Of a stretch of 64,000 bases of DNA, positions 1 through 9,031 are shown one piece after another; the first letter of the stretch is position 1, and the number at the start of each line of letters is the position of its first letter. A program made the translations under genes and the position numbers. Origin of the DNA: Ruegeria sp. THAF57 (GTDB taxonomy: Bacteria; Pseudomonadota; Alphaproteobacteria; Rhodobacterales; Rhodobacteraceae); contig NZ_CAIWNQ010000002.1 in assembly GCF_903914075.1 (NCBI RefSeq), positions 434,001-498,000 on the forward strand, read 5' to 3'. The notes beneath the pieces were generated by a model that worked only from the letters and a program-made list of their open reading frames with translations, did no database searches and had not been told where the DNA came from.

Positions 1-1137
1 CAGCGGGATATAACAAGCCTCACCCGCCTCAACACACAGCGAAATGCCCACCAGATCGGCGATCATCTCGTTCAGACCGGTGGTCTCGGTATCGACAGCG
101 ACCCAGCCGGTTTCATAGGCCCGGTCGATCCACACCTGCAGCGCTGCTGCATCCCGAACGCACTCGTATTTCGCGGCGTCAAAGGGGATATCCTCGGCCT
201 CAGATACAACCTCGGGCGCGGGCGCATCGGCGATCACTGGGGCCTCGGCCCCCAGCTTGTCGGCAATGCGTTTGGTAAGGGTGCGGAACTCCATATCCGC
301 CAGAAAACCCAGCAGCGTGTCCGGCTCGGGGTCTTTCACTTCAAGATCGTCCAGCGTGAAGTCCAACGGGGTGTTTTCGTCCAACTGCACCAGCTTTTTC
401 GACAGCTCAATCTGGTCGCGCTTTTCGATCAGAGTCTGGCGGCGTTTGGGCTGCTTGATCTCTTCCGCGCGGTCCAGCAGCGTTTCCAGATCGCCATATT
501 CGTTGATCAACAGGGCCGCCGTCTTGACCCCAATGCCCGGCGCGCCCGGCACGTTATCCACACTGTCGCCTGCCAGCGCCTGCACATCGACCACCCGTTC
601 GGGGCCGACGCCGAATTTCTCGAACACACCATCACGGTCGATGCGTTTATTCTTCATCGCGTCCAGCATTTCCACGCCACCGCCGACCAGCTGCATCAGG
701 TCCTTGTCCGAACTGACAATCGTCACGCGCCCACCCGCGTCACGCGCCTGAACAGCCAGCGTGGCGATGATGTCGTCCGCCTCATAGCCTTCAAGCTCTT
801 TGCAGGCGATGTTGAAGGCGCGGGTCGCCTCGCGGGTCAGGGGCATCTGTGGCCGTAGATCCTCGGGCATCGCCTCGCGGTTGGCTTTGTACAGGTCATA
901 AAGATCATTGCGGAACGTGTGCGAGCCCTTGTCGAAAATCACCGCCACATGGGTCGGCGCGTCGGGTCCGGCGTTCCCCTCGACATATTTCTGCAGCATA
1001 TTGCAGAACCCCGAAACGGCGCCGATCGGCAGCCCATCGGATTTTCGCGTCAGCGGGGGCAGAGCGTGATAGGCCCTGAAAATAAAGGCCGATCCGTCGA
1101 TCAGATGCAGGTGACATCCTTTTCCGAAATTGCTCAT
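1..1137 (-). CDS. polA: DNA polymerase I, N-terminal part (runs off left edge)
   Basis: The reverse strand reads from ATG at 1137 to the window edge without a stop, giving about 379 residues of DNA polymerase I. The protein opens with MSNFGKGCHLHLIDGSAF, the start of the 5'-3' exonuclease (FEN-like) domain. That domain continues with the metal-binding stretch IVSSDKDLMQLV and the helix-hairpin-helix region around DSVDNVPGAPGIG. A DTETTGL motif near residue 345 marks the start of the 3'-5' exonuclease domain, so proofreading looks intact as far as can be seen. A GGGAG lies 8 bases before the ATG. The role is gap filling in repair and removal of Okazaki primers. The polymerase domain is outside the window. 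Confidence 0.96.
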   Translation of the reverse strand, partial: MSNFGKGCHLHLIDGSAFIFRAYHALPPLTRKSDGLPIGAVSGFCNMLQKYVEGNAGPDAPTHVAVIFDKGSHTFRNDLYDLYKANREAMPEDLRPQMPLTREATRAFNIACKELEGYEADDIIATLAVQARDAGGRVTIVSSDKDLMQLVGGGVEMLDAMKNKRIDRDGVFEKFGVGPERVVDVQALAGDSVDNVPGAPGIGVKTAALLINEYGDLETLLDRAEEIKQPKRRQTLIEKRDQIELSKKLVQLDENTPLDFTLDDLEVKDPEPDTLLGFLADMEFRTLTKRIADKLGAEAPVIADAPAPEVVSEAEDIPFDAAKYECVRDAAALQVWIDRAYETGWVAVDTETTGLNEMIADLVGISLCVEAGEACYIPL

Positions 1138-1207
1138 GCGCGCTCTCCCTGTCGGTCAGGGATGGTTCTGCCACAGGGCTGCGCGCGTGACCAGTCAGGA
1201 ACGCGGC

Positions 1208-1678
1208 TTATCCACCAAACAGACCGCTGAAGACGTCCGAGAAACTGTTCAGCAGCGCCATGATAACCAACACACCGAGGAAGGCGAAAAATGCAAAGGC
1301 AAAGAACTGGAACAGGATCGCGCCCACGCCAATGGCAACGCCTGCAATAGCGGGGCGTCTCTTTTCGTGGCGCAGGATACCAACAACGGACAACACAATT
1401 GCCAGCCCGCCCAACATGGCGACCCCGATACGCAGGAAATCGTCCAGATCACGGGTCGGCGCAACCGGTTCGGGCTGCTCAAGCCCGGCCGCGGCGCGCA
1501 GCGTGGATTTACCGATCTCGGCCGCCAATTCTCCCAAGGAAACCCCGGTGGATTGCTGCGGCGCGAACGGTCCTGCCCAGAACACAAAGAGAGCTGCAAA
1601 AAGCGCAATCGACGCGAGGCTAAATCCTGTCCAACCAAAAACAGGATTTGCTGTGTCAGTAGCGTGAAGGTCTGTCAT
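1208..1678 (-). CDS. Conserved hypothetical integral membrane protein
   Basis: This 156-residue protein has a hydrophobic segment near residues 13-35, a second near 85-105 and a long hydrophobic stretch at about 112-145, so three or four membrane spans. It has an alanine- and proline-rich loop between the first two spans. I recognise no enzyme motif and assign no function. I prefer ATG at 1678. An in-frame GTG at 1687 is possible, but the GGTGAGAG sequence just ahead of the ATG looks more like a ribosome-binding site. It lies 70 bases upstream of polA on the same strand and may be co-transcribed. Confidence 0.7.
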   Translation of the reverse strand: MTDLHATDTANPVFGWTGFSLASIALFAALFVFWAGPFAPQQSTGVSLGELAAEIGKSTLRAAAGLEQPEPVAPTRDLDDFLRIGVAMLGGLAIVLSVVGILRHEKRRPAIAGVAIGVGAILFQFFAFAFFAFLGVLVIMALLNSFSDVFSGLFGG

Positions 1679-1759
1679 CACTCTCACCGGGCTGGTTGCG
1701 ATTGAGCCTTAGCACAAAAAACGCGGCGAGATTTTGGCGTTCACCCTTTGAAAAGGCGA

Positions 1760-1936
1760 TCAGCCCTGATCTGTGCCCTTCAGGACATATTTGCAATCGC
1801 AATAGGGGCATTCGACCCAACCGGTATCCTCGGGGATTTGCAGCCACACGCGCGGATGGCCCAACGCGCCTTCGCCGCCGTCACAGGCAACTCGGGTGGT
1901 TTCCACGATCTTGGTTTCCGGCGCTTCGATGGTCAC
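1760..1936 (-). CDS. Small CHCC zinc-finger protein (NDUFS6/zf-CHCC type)
   Basis: The protein has 58 residues. Putative zinc ligands are C18, H27, C43 and C46, in the arrangement C-x8-H-x15-C-x2-C, with the signature [13 protein letters not shown]. This matches the zinc-finger family that includes the complex I accessory subunit NDUFS6. Alphaproteobacteria usually carry one such short protein, and its bacterial role is not settled. The start is taken as GTG at 1936 because AAGGA lies 10 bases upstream and the family N-terminus begins there. A longer in-frame extension to 2089 exists but has no family similarity. Confidence 0.8.
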   Translation of the reverse strand: MTIEAPETKIVETTRVACDGGEGALGHPRVWLQIPEDTGWVECPYCDCKYVLKGTDQG

Positions 1937-2018
1937 GGCTGGCGATCCTTCTTCGGTTGTCGGCCTCGCGGGGCATGTGTGACTGCGTTTATGAGCGATG
2001 CGCAAACCGGGGGCAAGT

Positions 2019-2037
2019 GCCGCATGTGAGATGCGGC
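2019..2037. other. Perfect stem-loop upstream of dnaE2
   Basis: GCCGCAT and ATGCGGC form a 7-bp stem around a GTGAG loop, extendable by one T-A pair. A second small hairpin, CCTGG-CAAAG-CCAGG, follows at 2056-2070. Neither has a T-tract. They lie between the divergent zinc-finger gene and dnaE2, so they could affect the dnaE2 leader or separate the two promoters. Confidence 0.4.
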
Positions 2038-2102
2038 AATCAGGATCAACTGTGACCTGGCAAAGCCAGGCGACCCGTTTCCTGCGCAAAGGACTCGAAA
2101 AA

Positions 2103-2117
2103 GAACAAAAGGTGAAT
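2103..2117 (+). promoter_or_regulatory. Candidate LexA (SOS) box of dnaE2
   Basis: The sequence GAAC-AAAAGGT-GAAT differs at one base from the alphaproteobacterial LexA box GAAC-N7-GAAC (the complement of GTTC-N7-GTTC). Its last base lies 17 bases before the dnaE2 ATG. The exact-match box at imuB has the same spacing, which supports a real operator. LexA repression of dnaE2 is established in related bacteria; binding here is inferred. Confidence 0.7.
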
Positions 2118-2133
2118 ATAATGTGGAATCGCC

Positions 2134-5052
2134 ATGTATGCCGAATTGTCGATCACGTCGAACTTCACCTTTCTCACCGGGGCATCCCACCCCGAGGAAT
2201 ACATGGAGCGCGCCGTGATGCTAGGCCTGCCTGCCGTTGCGATTGCCGATGACAACTCGGTGGCCGGGATCGTGCGCGCCCACACCCAAGCCCGCGAGAT
2301 CGCCCGAAAGGTGCGCGAACGTGTGCAATGGGAAGGACAGAACACGCCCATCGGCCCACCCTGCCCCGATCATATCCCCAAACCACCTTCTTACCCGGTC
2401 CACGCAGTCCCCCGCCTGATCCCGGCGGCGCGGCTGATCTTCACCGATGCGCCCACCGTCACCGCCCTGCCCCTGAACCGGCAGGGCTGGGGCAACCTGT
2501 GTCGTATATTGTCGACGGGTCGCCTGCGGGCCGAGAAAGGCGACTGTATCTTGCATCTGTCGGACCTGATGGAATTCTCTGACGGCCTCCACCTGCTGCT
2601 CTGGCCACAAGCGACCCCGTCGCAGGGCGGCGCAAACCCTTGGCGGGCACAGGCACAACAGTTGACGCGCCGCTTTGCTGGGCGGATGCATCTGTTGATA
2701 CACCCCCGATATGACGGTGCAGACAGTGCGTATTTCTCTTTATTAGAGACTGAATCAAAGCAAATTGGCACCCCCACAATCGCCAGTGCCGCGCCGATGA
2801 TGCACCACGGGGCCCGCCGCAAGTTGGCCGATGTGTTGACCGCCATCCGCCTGCGCCGCAAGGTCGATGATCTGGGGCGCGACGCGCTGGCCAATGGCGA
2901 ACAGCGCCTGCGGTCCGAGGCCGAGATGTTACGTATCTTCAAGGGCCATGAAGGGGCCGTCACCCGCGCCCATATGCTCAGCGAACAGCTGCAATTCTCG
3001 CTGGATGAGCTGCGCTATGAATACCCCAGCGAGGGCAGTGAACAGGAAACCCCGACCCAGCGCCTGCATCGTCTGGCGTATGAGGGACTGAACTGGCGCT
3101 ATCCGGCGGGCGCATCCGAGAAGGCCAAAAAGATGTTGGCGCATGAACTGACCCTGATCGGCAAGCTGAAATACGAACCCTATTTCCTGACCGTCCGTGA
3201 CATCGTCAAATTCGCCCGGTCCCGCGATATCCTGTGTCAGGGGCGCGGATCAGCCGCCAATTCGGTGGTCTGTTTTTGCCTGGGCATCACCGAGGTCAGC
3301 CCCGAGCTGGGCACGATGGTCTTTGAACGTTTCGTGTCCGAGGCGCGGGACGAGCCGCCCGATATTGACGTCGATTTCGAACATGAACGCCGCGAAGAGG
3401 TGATCCAGCACATCTATGACCGTTATGGCCGCCACCGCGCGGGGCTGTGCGCCACCGTGATCCATTATCGCGGCAAGCGTGCGATCCGCGAGGTCGGGCG
3501 CGCCATGGGGCTGACCGAAGACACGATCTCGGCCCTGTCTTCACAGCTTTGGGGGTTCTTCTCGTCCAAGGGGCTTGAGGCCGAACGGATGCGAGAGATC
3601 GGCCTTGATCCTGGGGATCGTCGCCTGAAACAGACTCTAATGCTGGTATATGAGATTGACGGCTTCCCCCGGCATCTCTCGCAGCATGTGGGTGGTTTCA
3701 TCATCACCGAGGGGCGTCTGGACGAGCTTGTCCCCATCGAAAACGCCACGATGGAGGACCGCACGGTTATCTGCTGGGACAAGGACGATATCGACAGTCT
3801 GGGTATTCTGAAGGTCGATGTCCTCAGCCTTGGGATGCTGACCTGTATCCGCAAGGCATTCGATCTGATCACGCAGCACCACCAGACTGGCTATACCCTC
3901 GCCACCCTGCCGCCCGAGGATCCCGAGGTCTACGATATGCTGTGCAAAGCGGACTCGGTGGGGGTGTTTCAGGTGGAATCACGTGCGCAGATGAACTTCC
4001 TCCCCCGGATGCGGCCGCGCACTTTCTATGATCTGGTGATCGAGGTCGCCATCATCCGCCCTGGCCCCATTCAGGGCGACATGGTCCACCCCTATATCCG
4101 CCGCCGCAATGGCGAGGAAGAGGTCAGCTTCCCCTCGGACGCATTAGGCGAGGTGCTGGGCAAAACGCTGGGCGTGCCGCTGTTTCAGGAACAGGCGATG
4201 CAGATCGCCATCGTCGGCGCGGGCTTCACCCCGGAACAGGCGGACCGGCTGCGCCGATCGCTGGCCACGTTCAAGAAGCACGGCAATGTCAGCGAATTCC
4301 GCGCGCTTTTCCTGCGCGGGATGAAACGCAACGGCTATGACGACGACTTTGCCGAACGGTGCTTCTCGCAGATCGAAGGTTTTGGGTCCTATGGTTTCCC
4401 CGAAAGCCACGCGGCCAGCTTTGCACTGCTGGTCTATGCCTCAGCCTGGATCAAATGCCACCATCCGGGGATTTTCGCCTGCGCTTTACTGAACTCGCAA
4501 CCGATGGGGTTCTATGCCCCCGCCCAGATCGTGCGCGATGCGCGCGAACATGGTGTTCAGGTGCGCCCGGTCTGCATCAATGTCAGTTTCTGGGACAATG
4601 TGATGGAACCCGATGGCCATGGCGGGCTGGCCCTGCGGCTTGGGTTCCGCCAGATCAAGGGCCTGAGCGAGGAAGACGCCAGCTGGCTGACCGCCGCGCG
4701 GGGTAATGGCTACCATCAGGTTGATGACGTATGGCGGCGGGCCGGGCTTGGCCCGTCTGTGATCGAACGACTGGCCGAAGCCGACGCCTTTGCCGCCTGT
4801 GACCTGACACGGCGCGAGGCGTTGTGGCAGGCCAAGGCGATTGCGACCGCGAAGCCCCTGCCGCTGTTTTCACAGGATCTGGAGGGCGAGGCATTGGATG
4901 AACCCGAAGCTTATCTGCCGCAGATGACGCTGGGCGAACAGGTGGTCGAGGATTACGTGGCCACCCGCCTCAGCCTCAAGGCGCATCCGGTGGCCCTGAT
5001 CCGGCATCTGCTGACGCCCGAGGCGCGCGACAAAACCACACCTGTTGCGTGA
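2134..5052 (+). CDS. dnaE2: Error-prone DNA polymerase DnaE2, shorter than usual at the C-terminus
   Basis: DnaE2 is a C-family polymerase that, with ImuA and ImuB, bypasses DNA lesions and causes SOS mutagenesis. The 972-residue protein has an N-terminal PHP domain (about 1-210, starting [18 protein letters not shown]). The polymerase core contains PDIDVDF, with catalytic Asp412 and Asp414, and [11 protein letters not shown], with the third catalytic Asp at 562. A helix-hairpin-helix region follows at about 830-890. It stops soon after the [13 protein letters not shown] motif, where most DnaE2 proteins (roughly 1,050-1,100 residues) continue into an OB-fold. No remnant of that domain is visible downstream. 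Usually dnaE2 follows imuB; here imuB is 4 kb away. Confidence 0.95.
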   Translation: MYAELSITSNFTFLTGASHPEEYMERAVMLGLPAVAIADDNSVAGIVRAHTQAREIARKVRERVQWEGQNTPIGPPCPDHIPKPPSYPVHAVPRLIPAARLIFTDAPTVTALPLNRQGWGNLCRILSTGRLRAEKGDCILHLSDLMEFSDGLHLLLWPQATPSQGGANPWRAQAQQLTRRFAGRMHLLIHPRYDGADSAYFSLLETESKQIGTPTIASAAPMMHHGARRKLADVLTAIRLRRKVDDLGRDALANGEQRLRSEAEMLRIFKGHEGAVTRAHMLSEQLQFSLDELRYEYPSEGSEQETPTQRLHRLAYEGLNWRYPAGASEKAKKMLAHELTLIGKLKYEPYFLTVRDIVKFARSRDILCQGRGSAANSVVCFCLGITEVSPELGTMVFERFVSEARDEPPDIDVDFEHERREEVIQHIYDRYGRHRAGLCATVIHYRGKRAIREVGRAMGLTEDTISALSSQLWGFFSSKGLEAERMREIGLDPGDRRLKQTLMLVYEIDGFPRHLSQHVGGFIITEGRLDELVPIENATMEDRTVICWDKDDIDSLGILKVDVLSLGMLTCIRKAFDLITQHHQTGYTLATLPPEDPEVYDMLCKADSVGVFQVESRAQMNFLPRMRPRTFYDLVIEVAIIRPGPIQGDMVHPYIRRRNGEEEVSFPSDALGEVLGKTLGVPLFQEQAMQIAIVGAGFTPEQADRLRRSLATFKKHGNVSEFRALFLRGMKRNGYDDDFAERCFSQIEGFGSYGFPESHAASFALLVYASAWIKCHHPGIFACALLNSQPMGFYAPAQIVRDAREHGVQVRPVCINVSFWDNVMEPDGHGGLALRLGFRQIKGLSEEDASWLTAARGNGYHQVDDVWRRAGLGPSVIERLAEADAFAACDLTRREALWQAKAIATAKPLPLFSQDLEGEALDEPEAYLPQMTLGEQVVEDYVATRLSLKAHPVALIRHLLTPEARDKTTPVA

Positions 5053-5100
5053 CGGTAGAACCGAATATTGCCTTGCAACAGAGTCGAAATCGGGACGCCC

Positions 5101-5514
5101 ATGACCAGACCCACCCTGCCCCCGCGCTTCCCCGCGACACCGGGCCAGATCAATGCACAGGTCCGCGCCTTCTATGCTCGCGTGCGAAAGGACGCCGTTC
5201 TGGGGCCGGTTTTCAACAAACACGTGCACGACTGGCCCGCGCATGAGGACAAGATCGCCGCCTTCTGGCGCAACGCCATCCTGTTTGAACGCAGCTATGA
5301 CGGCAATCCGCAGCGAATTCATAGCGAACGGCCAGACGTGCAGCCCGAGATGTTCGCCCATTGGCTCGACCTGTTCGAAGAGGTCGCCACCCAAACCCTG
5401 CCGTCCGAAACCGCAACCCCGTGGGTTGCTTTGGCCCGAAGGATCGGCGTGGGGATGAAGGCGGGCGTGCAATCCGCGCGCCAGCCAAAGGACGCACCGC
5501 CAATCCTGCGATGA
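5101..5514 (+). CDS. Group III truncated hemoglobin
   Basis: This 137-residue protein resembles group III truncated globins, small haem proteins thought to bind O2 or NO. The family signature YDGNPQRIH is present with the putative proximal histidine at H74, followed by a MFAHWLDLFEEV helix. The ATG at 5101 is preceded by CGGG at a suitable distance. An upstream in-frame TTG at 5068 would add only 11 unconserved residues. It starts 48 bases after the dnaE2 stop on the same strand, so co-transcription is possible, but no functional link is evident. Confidence 0.88.
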   Translation: MTRPTLPPRFPATPGQINAQVRAFYARVRKDAVLGPVFNKHVHDWPAHEDKIAAFWRNAILFERSYDGNPQRIHSERPDVQPEMFAHWLDLFEEVATQTLPSETATPWVALARRIGVGMKAGVQSARQPKDAPPILR

Positions 5515-5669
5515 CCGCCCATAACGGCAGCTTTGCGATGTTAGCGGTAAAATAGGGACTATGCGCTTCGCCAAATTGGGTTTAATCAACACAAAAGACA
5601 GCCGGGGAATTCGTTCGCGCTGTAAAGGCAGATCGCCGCCACACCGACCCAGTGACCGAGACCACAGCA

Positions 5670-6608
5670 ATGAGCACTCAAAACACCACCCTCCGGGGAC
5701 TTGGCTATGCGTTTCTTGGCTTTGCGGTTTTTGCCAGCCATGACGCCCTGATCAAGGTTCTGGGTGGCACCTACTCGGTGATGCAGATCATCTTTTTCGC
5801 CACACTATTCTCGTTTGTACCAATGGCGGTGACGATTCTGACCGACCGGACCACCGGGAATTTCCTGCCGCATCACCCTTGGCTGGTTCTGTTGCGATCC
5901 GGCCTGATGGTTACAGCGATGTCTTGCGCGTTTTATGCCTTTTCAGTCTTGCCACTGGCCGAGGTTTACTCGCTGCTGTTTTCCTTCCCGCTGATCGTCA
6001 CAGTTCTGTCGATCCCGATCCTTGGTGAAGTTGTCCGCGCTCAGCGCTGGGCCGCCGTCGGCGTCGGTCTGATCGGCGTGCTGATCGTCCTGCGCCCCGG
6101 GGCGACGGACATCACGCTTGGCCATATTGCCGCCTTGACCGCTGCGTTCTGCAGTGCGTTTGCCTCCGTTCTGGTACGCAAGATCGGGAATGAGGAACGC
6201 TCGGCCGTGCTGATCCTCTACCCTATGTTACTGGCCATCATGGTGATGAGTGTGGCCCAACCCGCAGTCTACCTGCCACCCTCGCTGCTGCATCTGGCGA
6301 TGATGGCGCTGGTTGGTGTGTTTTCAGTCATCGCCCAGCACCTGATCATTCTGGCCTATCGCGCCGCGCCCGCCGGGGTCGTCGCGCCCAGCCAGTACAG
6401 CCAGATCATCTGGGCCACGCTGTTCGGCATGGTCTTTTTTGGCGAGCGGCCCGATGGCTGGGTCGCGGTCGGAGCCAGCATCATTATCGCGTCAGGTGTG
6501 TTCGTCGTCTGGCGCGAGAGCCGGGCGAACACCTCGTCGGTCAACACACCGGTTCTACGGGTGCGGTCACCGCGCTCGGATACAGGGGCGACGCGGCCGG
6601 GCGATTAA
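5670..6608 (+). CDS. EamA/DMT-superfamily permease
   Basis: The 312-residue protein has about ten membrane spans in two EamA-type halves (about residues 10-140 and 150-290). Motifs typical of drug/metabolite transporters are seen, for example PLAEVYSLLFSFPLIVTVLS and an end-of-repeat FFGERPDGW. The substrate cannot be predicted. An upstream GTG at 5652 is possible; the ATG at 5670 places the first helix at the usual distance from the N-terminus. The C-terminal 30 residues are polar and rich in R, S and T, and look like a cytoplasmic tail. It ends 10 bases from the stop of the convergent NYN gene. Confidence 0.85.
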   Translation: MSTQNTTLRGLGYAFLGFAVFASHDALIKVLGGTYSVMQIIFFATLFSFVPMAVTILTDRTTGNFLPHHPWLVLLRSGLMVTAMSCAFYAFSVLPLAEVYSLLFSFPLIVTVLSIPILGEVVRAQRWAAVGVGLIGVLIVLRPGATDITLGHIAALTAAFCSAFASVLVRKIGNEERSAVLILYPMLLAIMVMSVAQPAVYLPPSLLHLAMMALVGVFSVIAQHLIILAYRAAPAGVVAPSQYSQIIWATLFGMVFFGERPDGWVAVGASIIIASGVFVVWRESRANTSSVNTPVLRVRSPRSDTGATRPGD

Positions 6609-6618
6609 TACCCTCCAC

Positions 6619-7344
6619 TCAAACTTCCCCACATCTGATCTTAAGGTCGCCGTTTGTACCGCTCTTTTCCAAACGATCAATGGCCCGCACCAGATCGCTC
6701 AGTCTTTTGTGGCCATAAGTTCGTGAGTCAAAGTCGGGATACATCTTACCCAACTGACTTCCGACAAAACCAAGGCTTGCCCAGCCGTCAGGCTCATTTG
6801 TGTTCGAAACGACATTCCGGATCAACTGATATGCATGGTTCAATTCATGCTTCGTTTTTACACTTTCAGCCTTTTTGTTTTGCGATACGTTTTCTTCCGG
6901 CTTTTCGATATTTTCGATGTAGATGAACCTGTTACATGCGGCCACAAACGCCTTGGGCGTCTTCCGCTCGCCTATTCCAAACACGTCCAAGCCCTGCTCT
7001 CGAATGCGGCTTGCAAGACGGGTGAAATCACTGTCCGAAGATACCAATACAAACCCGCTGAACCGCTCGGAATGCAAAATATCCATTGCGTCAATAACCA
7101 ACGCGATATCGCTGGAGTTCTTACCAGTAGTGTTCGCAAATTGCTGGTGGGGAACAATGGCATAGTCCGCCAGAGATTGGATATTCCATCCCTGCGGCGA
7201 GCCGTTGGAGAAATCTCCGTAAATTCTTCTTAAGCCAGCTTCACCCAATGTGGCAATTTCTTCAAAAATCTCTGCCGCATGTTTCGCAGGCACATTGTCT
7301 GCATCAATCAGAACCGCAAGGCGGTCAGTATTCCGTGTCGTCAA
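6619..7344 (-). CDS. NYN-domain ribonuclease-like protein with C-terminal LOTUS/OST-HTH domain
   Basis: The 241-residue protein begins with an NYN (PIN-like) nuclease domain. AVLIDADNVPA carries the conserved acidic residues D14 and D16, KNSSDIALVIDAMDIL and LVSSDSDFTRLASRIRE supply further acidic active-site positions, and GIGERKTPKAF is typical of the limkain-b1 branch. Residues 155-235 look like a LOTUS/OST-HTH domain, thought to bind RNA or G-quadruplexes. The middle (about 145-160) is a charged linker. The start is TTG at 7344, with GAGGGG 5 bases upstream; no in-frame ATG precedes the conserved domain. The RNA target is unknown. Confidence 0.85.
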   Translation of the reverse strand: MTTRNTDRLAVLIDADNVPAKHAAEIFEEIATLGEAGLRRIYGDFSNGSPQGWNIQSLADYAIVPHQQFANTTGKNSSDIALVIDAMDILHSERFSGFVLVSSDSDFTRLASRIREQGLDVFGIGERKTPKAFVAACNRFIYIENIEKPEENVSQNKKAESVKTKHELNHAYQLIRNVVSNTNEPDGWASLGFVGSQLGKMYPDFDSRTYGHKRLSDLVRAIDRLEKSGTNGDLKIRCGEV

Positions 7345-7392
7345 TTCAACCCCTCAACCTGAGATGGTATTCCTGAGGGTGAATGTAAGAAC

Positions 7393-7419
7393 AAAAAAGG
7401 GCGGACAAAAGCCCGCCCT
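7393..7419 (-). terminator. Rho-independent terminator of adhC
   Basis: AGGGCGG (7398-7404) pairs with CCGCCCT (7413-7419) around an 8-base loop. On the reverse strand the stem is followed by a run of T residues (complement of 7393-7397). It sits 20 bases after the adhC stop and before the next gene on that strand. Confidence 0.85.
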
Positions 7420-7439
7420 GTGAATTTATTTTGACTATT

Positions 7440-8552
7440 TCAGTAGATTACGACCGATCGGATGCTCTCACCCTTATGCATCAGGTCGAACCCTTGGTTG
7501 ATGTCGTTCAGACCCATCGTATGAGTGATCATCGGATCAATCTCGATCTTCCCTTCCATGTACCAGTCGACGATCTTGGGTACATCGGTCCGGCCACGTG
7601 CGCCGCCAAAGGCCGTGCCACGCCACGACCGCCCGGTGACCAGTTGGAACGGACGGGTCGAGATTTCGGCCCCCGCTGGTGCCACGCCGATGATGATCGA
7701 TTCACCCCAGCCCTTATGCGCCGATTCCAGCGCGTCACGCATCACGCCGACATTTCCAGTGGCGTCAAAGGTGTAATCCGCACCGCCTTTGGTCAGATTG
7801 ACCAGATAAGGCACCAGATCGCCTTCAACCTCGGCCGGATTTACGAAATCGGTCATGCCGAATTTCGTGGCCATTTCTACCTTGGCGGGGTTCAGATCAA
7901 CGCCGACGATCTGATCGGCCCCGGCCAGACGCAGGCCTTGGATCACGTTCAGGCCGATACCGCCCAGACCAAACACGATGGCGCGGCTGCCGATTTCAAC
8001 CTTGGCGGTGTTGATGACGGCTCCGATCCCGGTGGTGACACCGCAACCGATATAGCAGATCTTGTCGAACGGCGCGTCCTGGCGCACCTTGGCCAGCGCG
8101 ATTTCCGGCAGAACCGTGTGGTTCGAGAAGGTCGAGCAGCCCATGTAATGCAGGATCGGATCACCATCCAATGTTGAAAAGCGCGAGGTCCCGTCGGGCA
8201 TCAGGCCCTTACCTTGCGTTTCACGGATCGCCTGACACAGGTTGGTCTTGGGATGTAGACAGTATTCACACTCACGACATTCAGGGGTGTAAAGCGGGAT
8301 CACATGATCGCCCGGCTTCAGGCTGGTCACGCCCGGGCCGACCTCGACCACAACGCCCGCACCTTCATGGCCCAGAATCGCGGGAAACAGCCCCTCGGGG
8401 TCGGCGCCTGACAGGGTGAATTCATCCGTGTGGCAGATACCGGTGGCCTTGATCTCGACCAGAACCTCGCCCGCTTTGGGGCCTTCAAGGTTTACATCCA
8501 TCACTTCCAAAGGTTTGCCCGCCTGAACGGCGACGGCGGCACGGGTACGCAT
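7440..8552 (-). CDS. adhC: S-(hydroxymethyl)glutathione dehydrogenase / class III alcohol dehydrogenase
   Basis: This zinc enzyme oxidises S-hydroxymethylglutathione to S-formylglutathione in glutathione-dependent formaldehyde removal, and often reduces S-nitrosoglutathione. The 370 residues match the family length. Visible motifs are [10 protein letters not shown] and GHEGAG (catalytic zinc), [15 protein letters not shown] (structural zinc) and [12 protein letters not shown] (NAD-binding Rossmann fold). It ends [13 protein letters not shown], typical of class III. AGGGAG lies 10 bases before the ATG. The usual partner, S-formylglutathione hydrolase, is not adjacent. The gene is transcribed alone and ends at a clear terminator. 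Confidence 0.95.
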   Translation of the reverse strand: MRTRAAVAVQAGKPLEVMDVNLEGPKAGEVLVEIKATGICHTDEFTLSGADPEGLFPAILGHEGAGVVVEVGPGVTSLKPGDHVIPLYTPECRECEYCLHPKTNLCQAIRETQGKGLMPDGTSRFSTLDGDPILHYMGCSTFSNHTVLPEIALAKVRQDAPFDKICYIGCGVTTGIGAVINTAKVEIGSRAIVFGLGGIGLNVIQGLRLAGADQIVGVDLNPAKVEMATKFGMTDFVNPAEVEGDLVPYLVNLTKGGADYTFDATGNVGVMRDALESAHKGWGESIIIGVAPAGAEISTRPFQLVTGRSWRGTAFGGARGRTDVPKIVDWYMEGKIEIDPMITHTMGLNDINQGFDLMHKGESIRSVVIY

Positions 8553-8682
8553 TGTGCTTGTCTCCCTGTCTTATATGCCTCGACCCTGCGTCAATTGCAG
8601 GGTGTTTTCAACTGTGCTTTCGTGACAGATTGGCTAATTGTTTGATATTGCAGTAACGACGTTGTCACGAGGAGAAACGCCA

Positions 8683-8970
8683 ATGCATCGATTTTTACCC
8701 GCGCTGGTCCTGTTGGCAGCCTGTGCAGAGACACCCGCGACCGAAACTGCGGCGACTCAGCCCGAAGCTTCTGCGGTTGATCTGGCCTTTTGTCAGGGCG
8801 AGGCGTTCGCCGATTCCGTCGGCCAACCGGTCTCGACTATTCAGGCGCAATTGCCTGAACGGTCGCGCATCCTGGGGCCCGATGGGATTGCCACGCAGGA
8901 TTACCGCATTGACCGGCTGAACGTGTATGTCGATGGCGCAGGGATCATTCAACGTCTGACCTGCGGGTAA
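8683..8970 (+). CDS. Small lipoprotein, I78 peptidase-inhibitor-like family
   Basis: The 95-residue product starts MHRFLPALVLLAACAETP: a short hydrophobic signal ending in a lipobox-like LLAAC, so C14 is the probable lipidated cysteine. The mature part ends with TQDYRIDRLNVYVDGAGII and CG, the hallmark of the inhibitor I78 family, whose founding members inhibit serine proteases. Inhibitory activity here is inferred. GAGGAG lies 8 bases before the ATG at 8683. It is followed by imuB on the same strand, but imuB has its own LexA box. Confidence 0.82.
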   Translation: MHRFLPALVLLAACAETPATETAATQPEASAVDLAFCQGEAFADSVGQPVSTIQAQLPERSRILGPDGIATQDYRIDRLNVYVDGAGIIQRLTCG

Positions 8971-9000
8971 GCGTGGACTCGGGGCATGATTCTCGGATAA

Positions 9001-9015
9001 GAACAAAGTGGGAAC
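9001..9015 (+). promoter_or_regulatory. LexA (SOS) box of imuB
   Basis: GAACAAAGTGGGAAC is an exact match to the alphaproteobacterial LexA operator GAAC-N7-GAAC. It ends 17 bases before the imuB ATG. LexA control of imuB is known in related bacteria, so this is a high-quality prediction. Confidence 0.88.
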
Positions 9016-9031
9016 ATTTTGATGTCTGCCG

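Noticed and set aside
4870..5670. A 266-codon minus-strand frame across the dnaE2 end and globin gene
   Set aside because: It crosses two well-supported plus-strand features and shows no family similarity.
8553..9031. Possible imuA remnant upstream of imuB
   Set aside because: The only coding sequence there is a complete I78-like lipoprotein; no RecA-like motif is seen in any frame.
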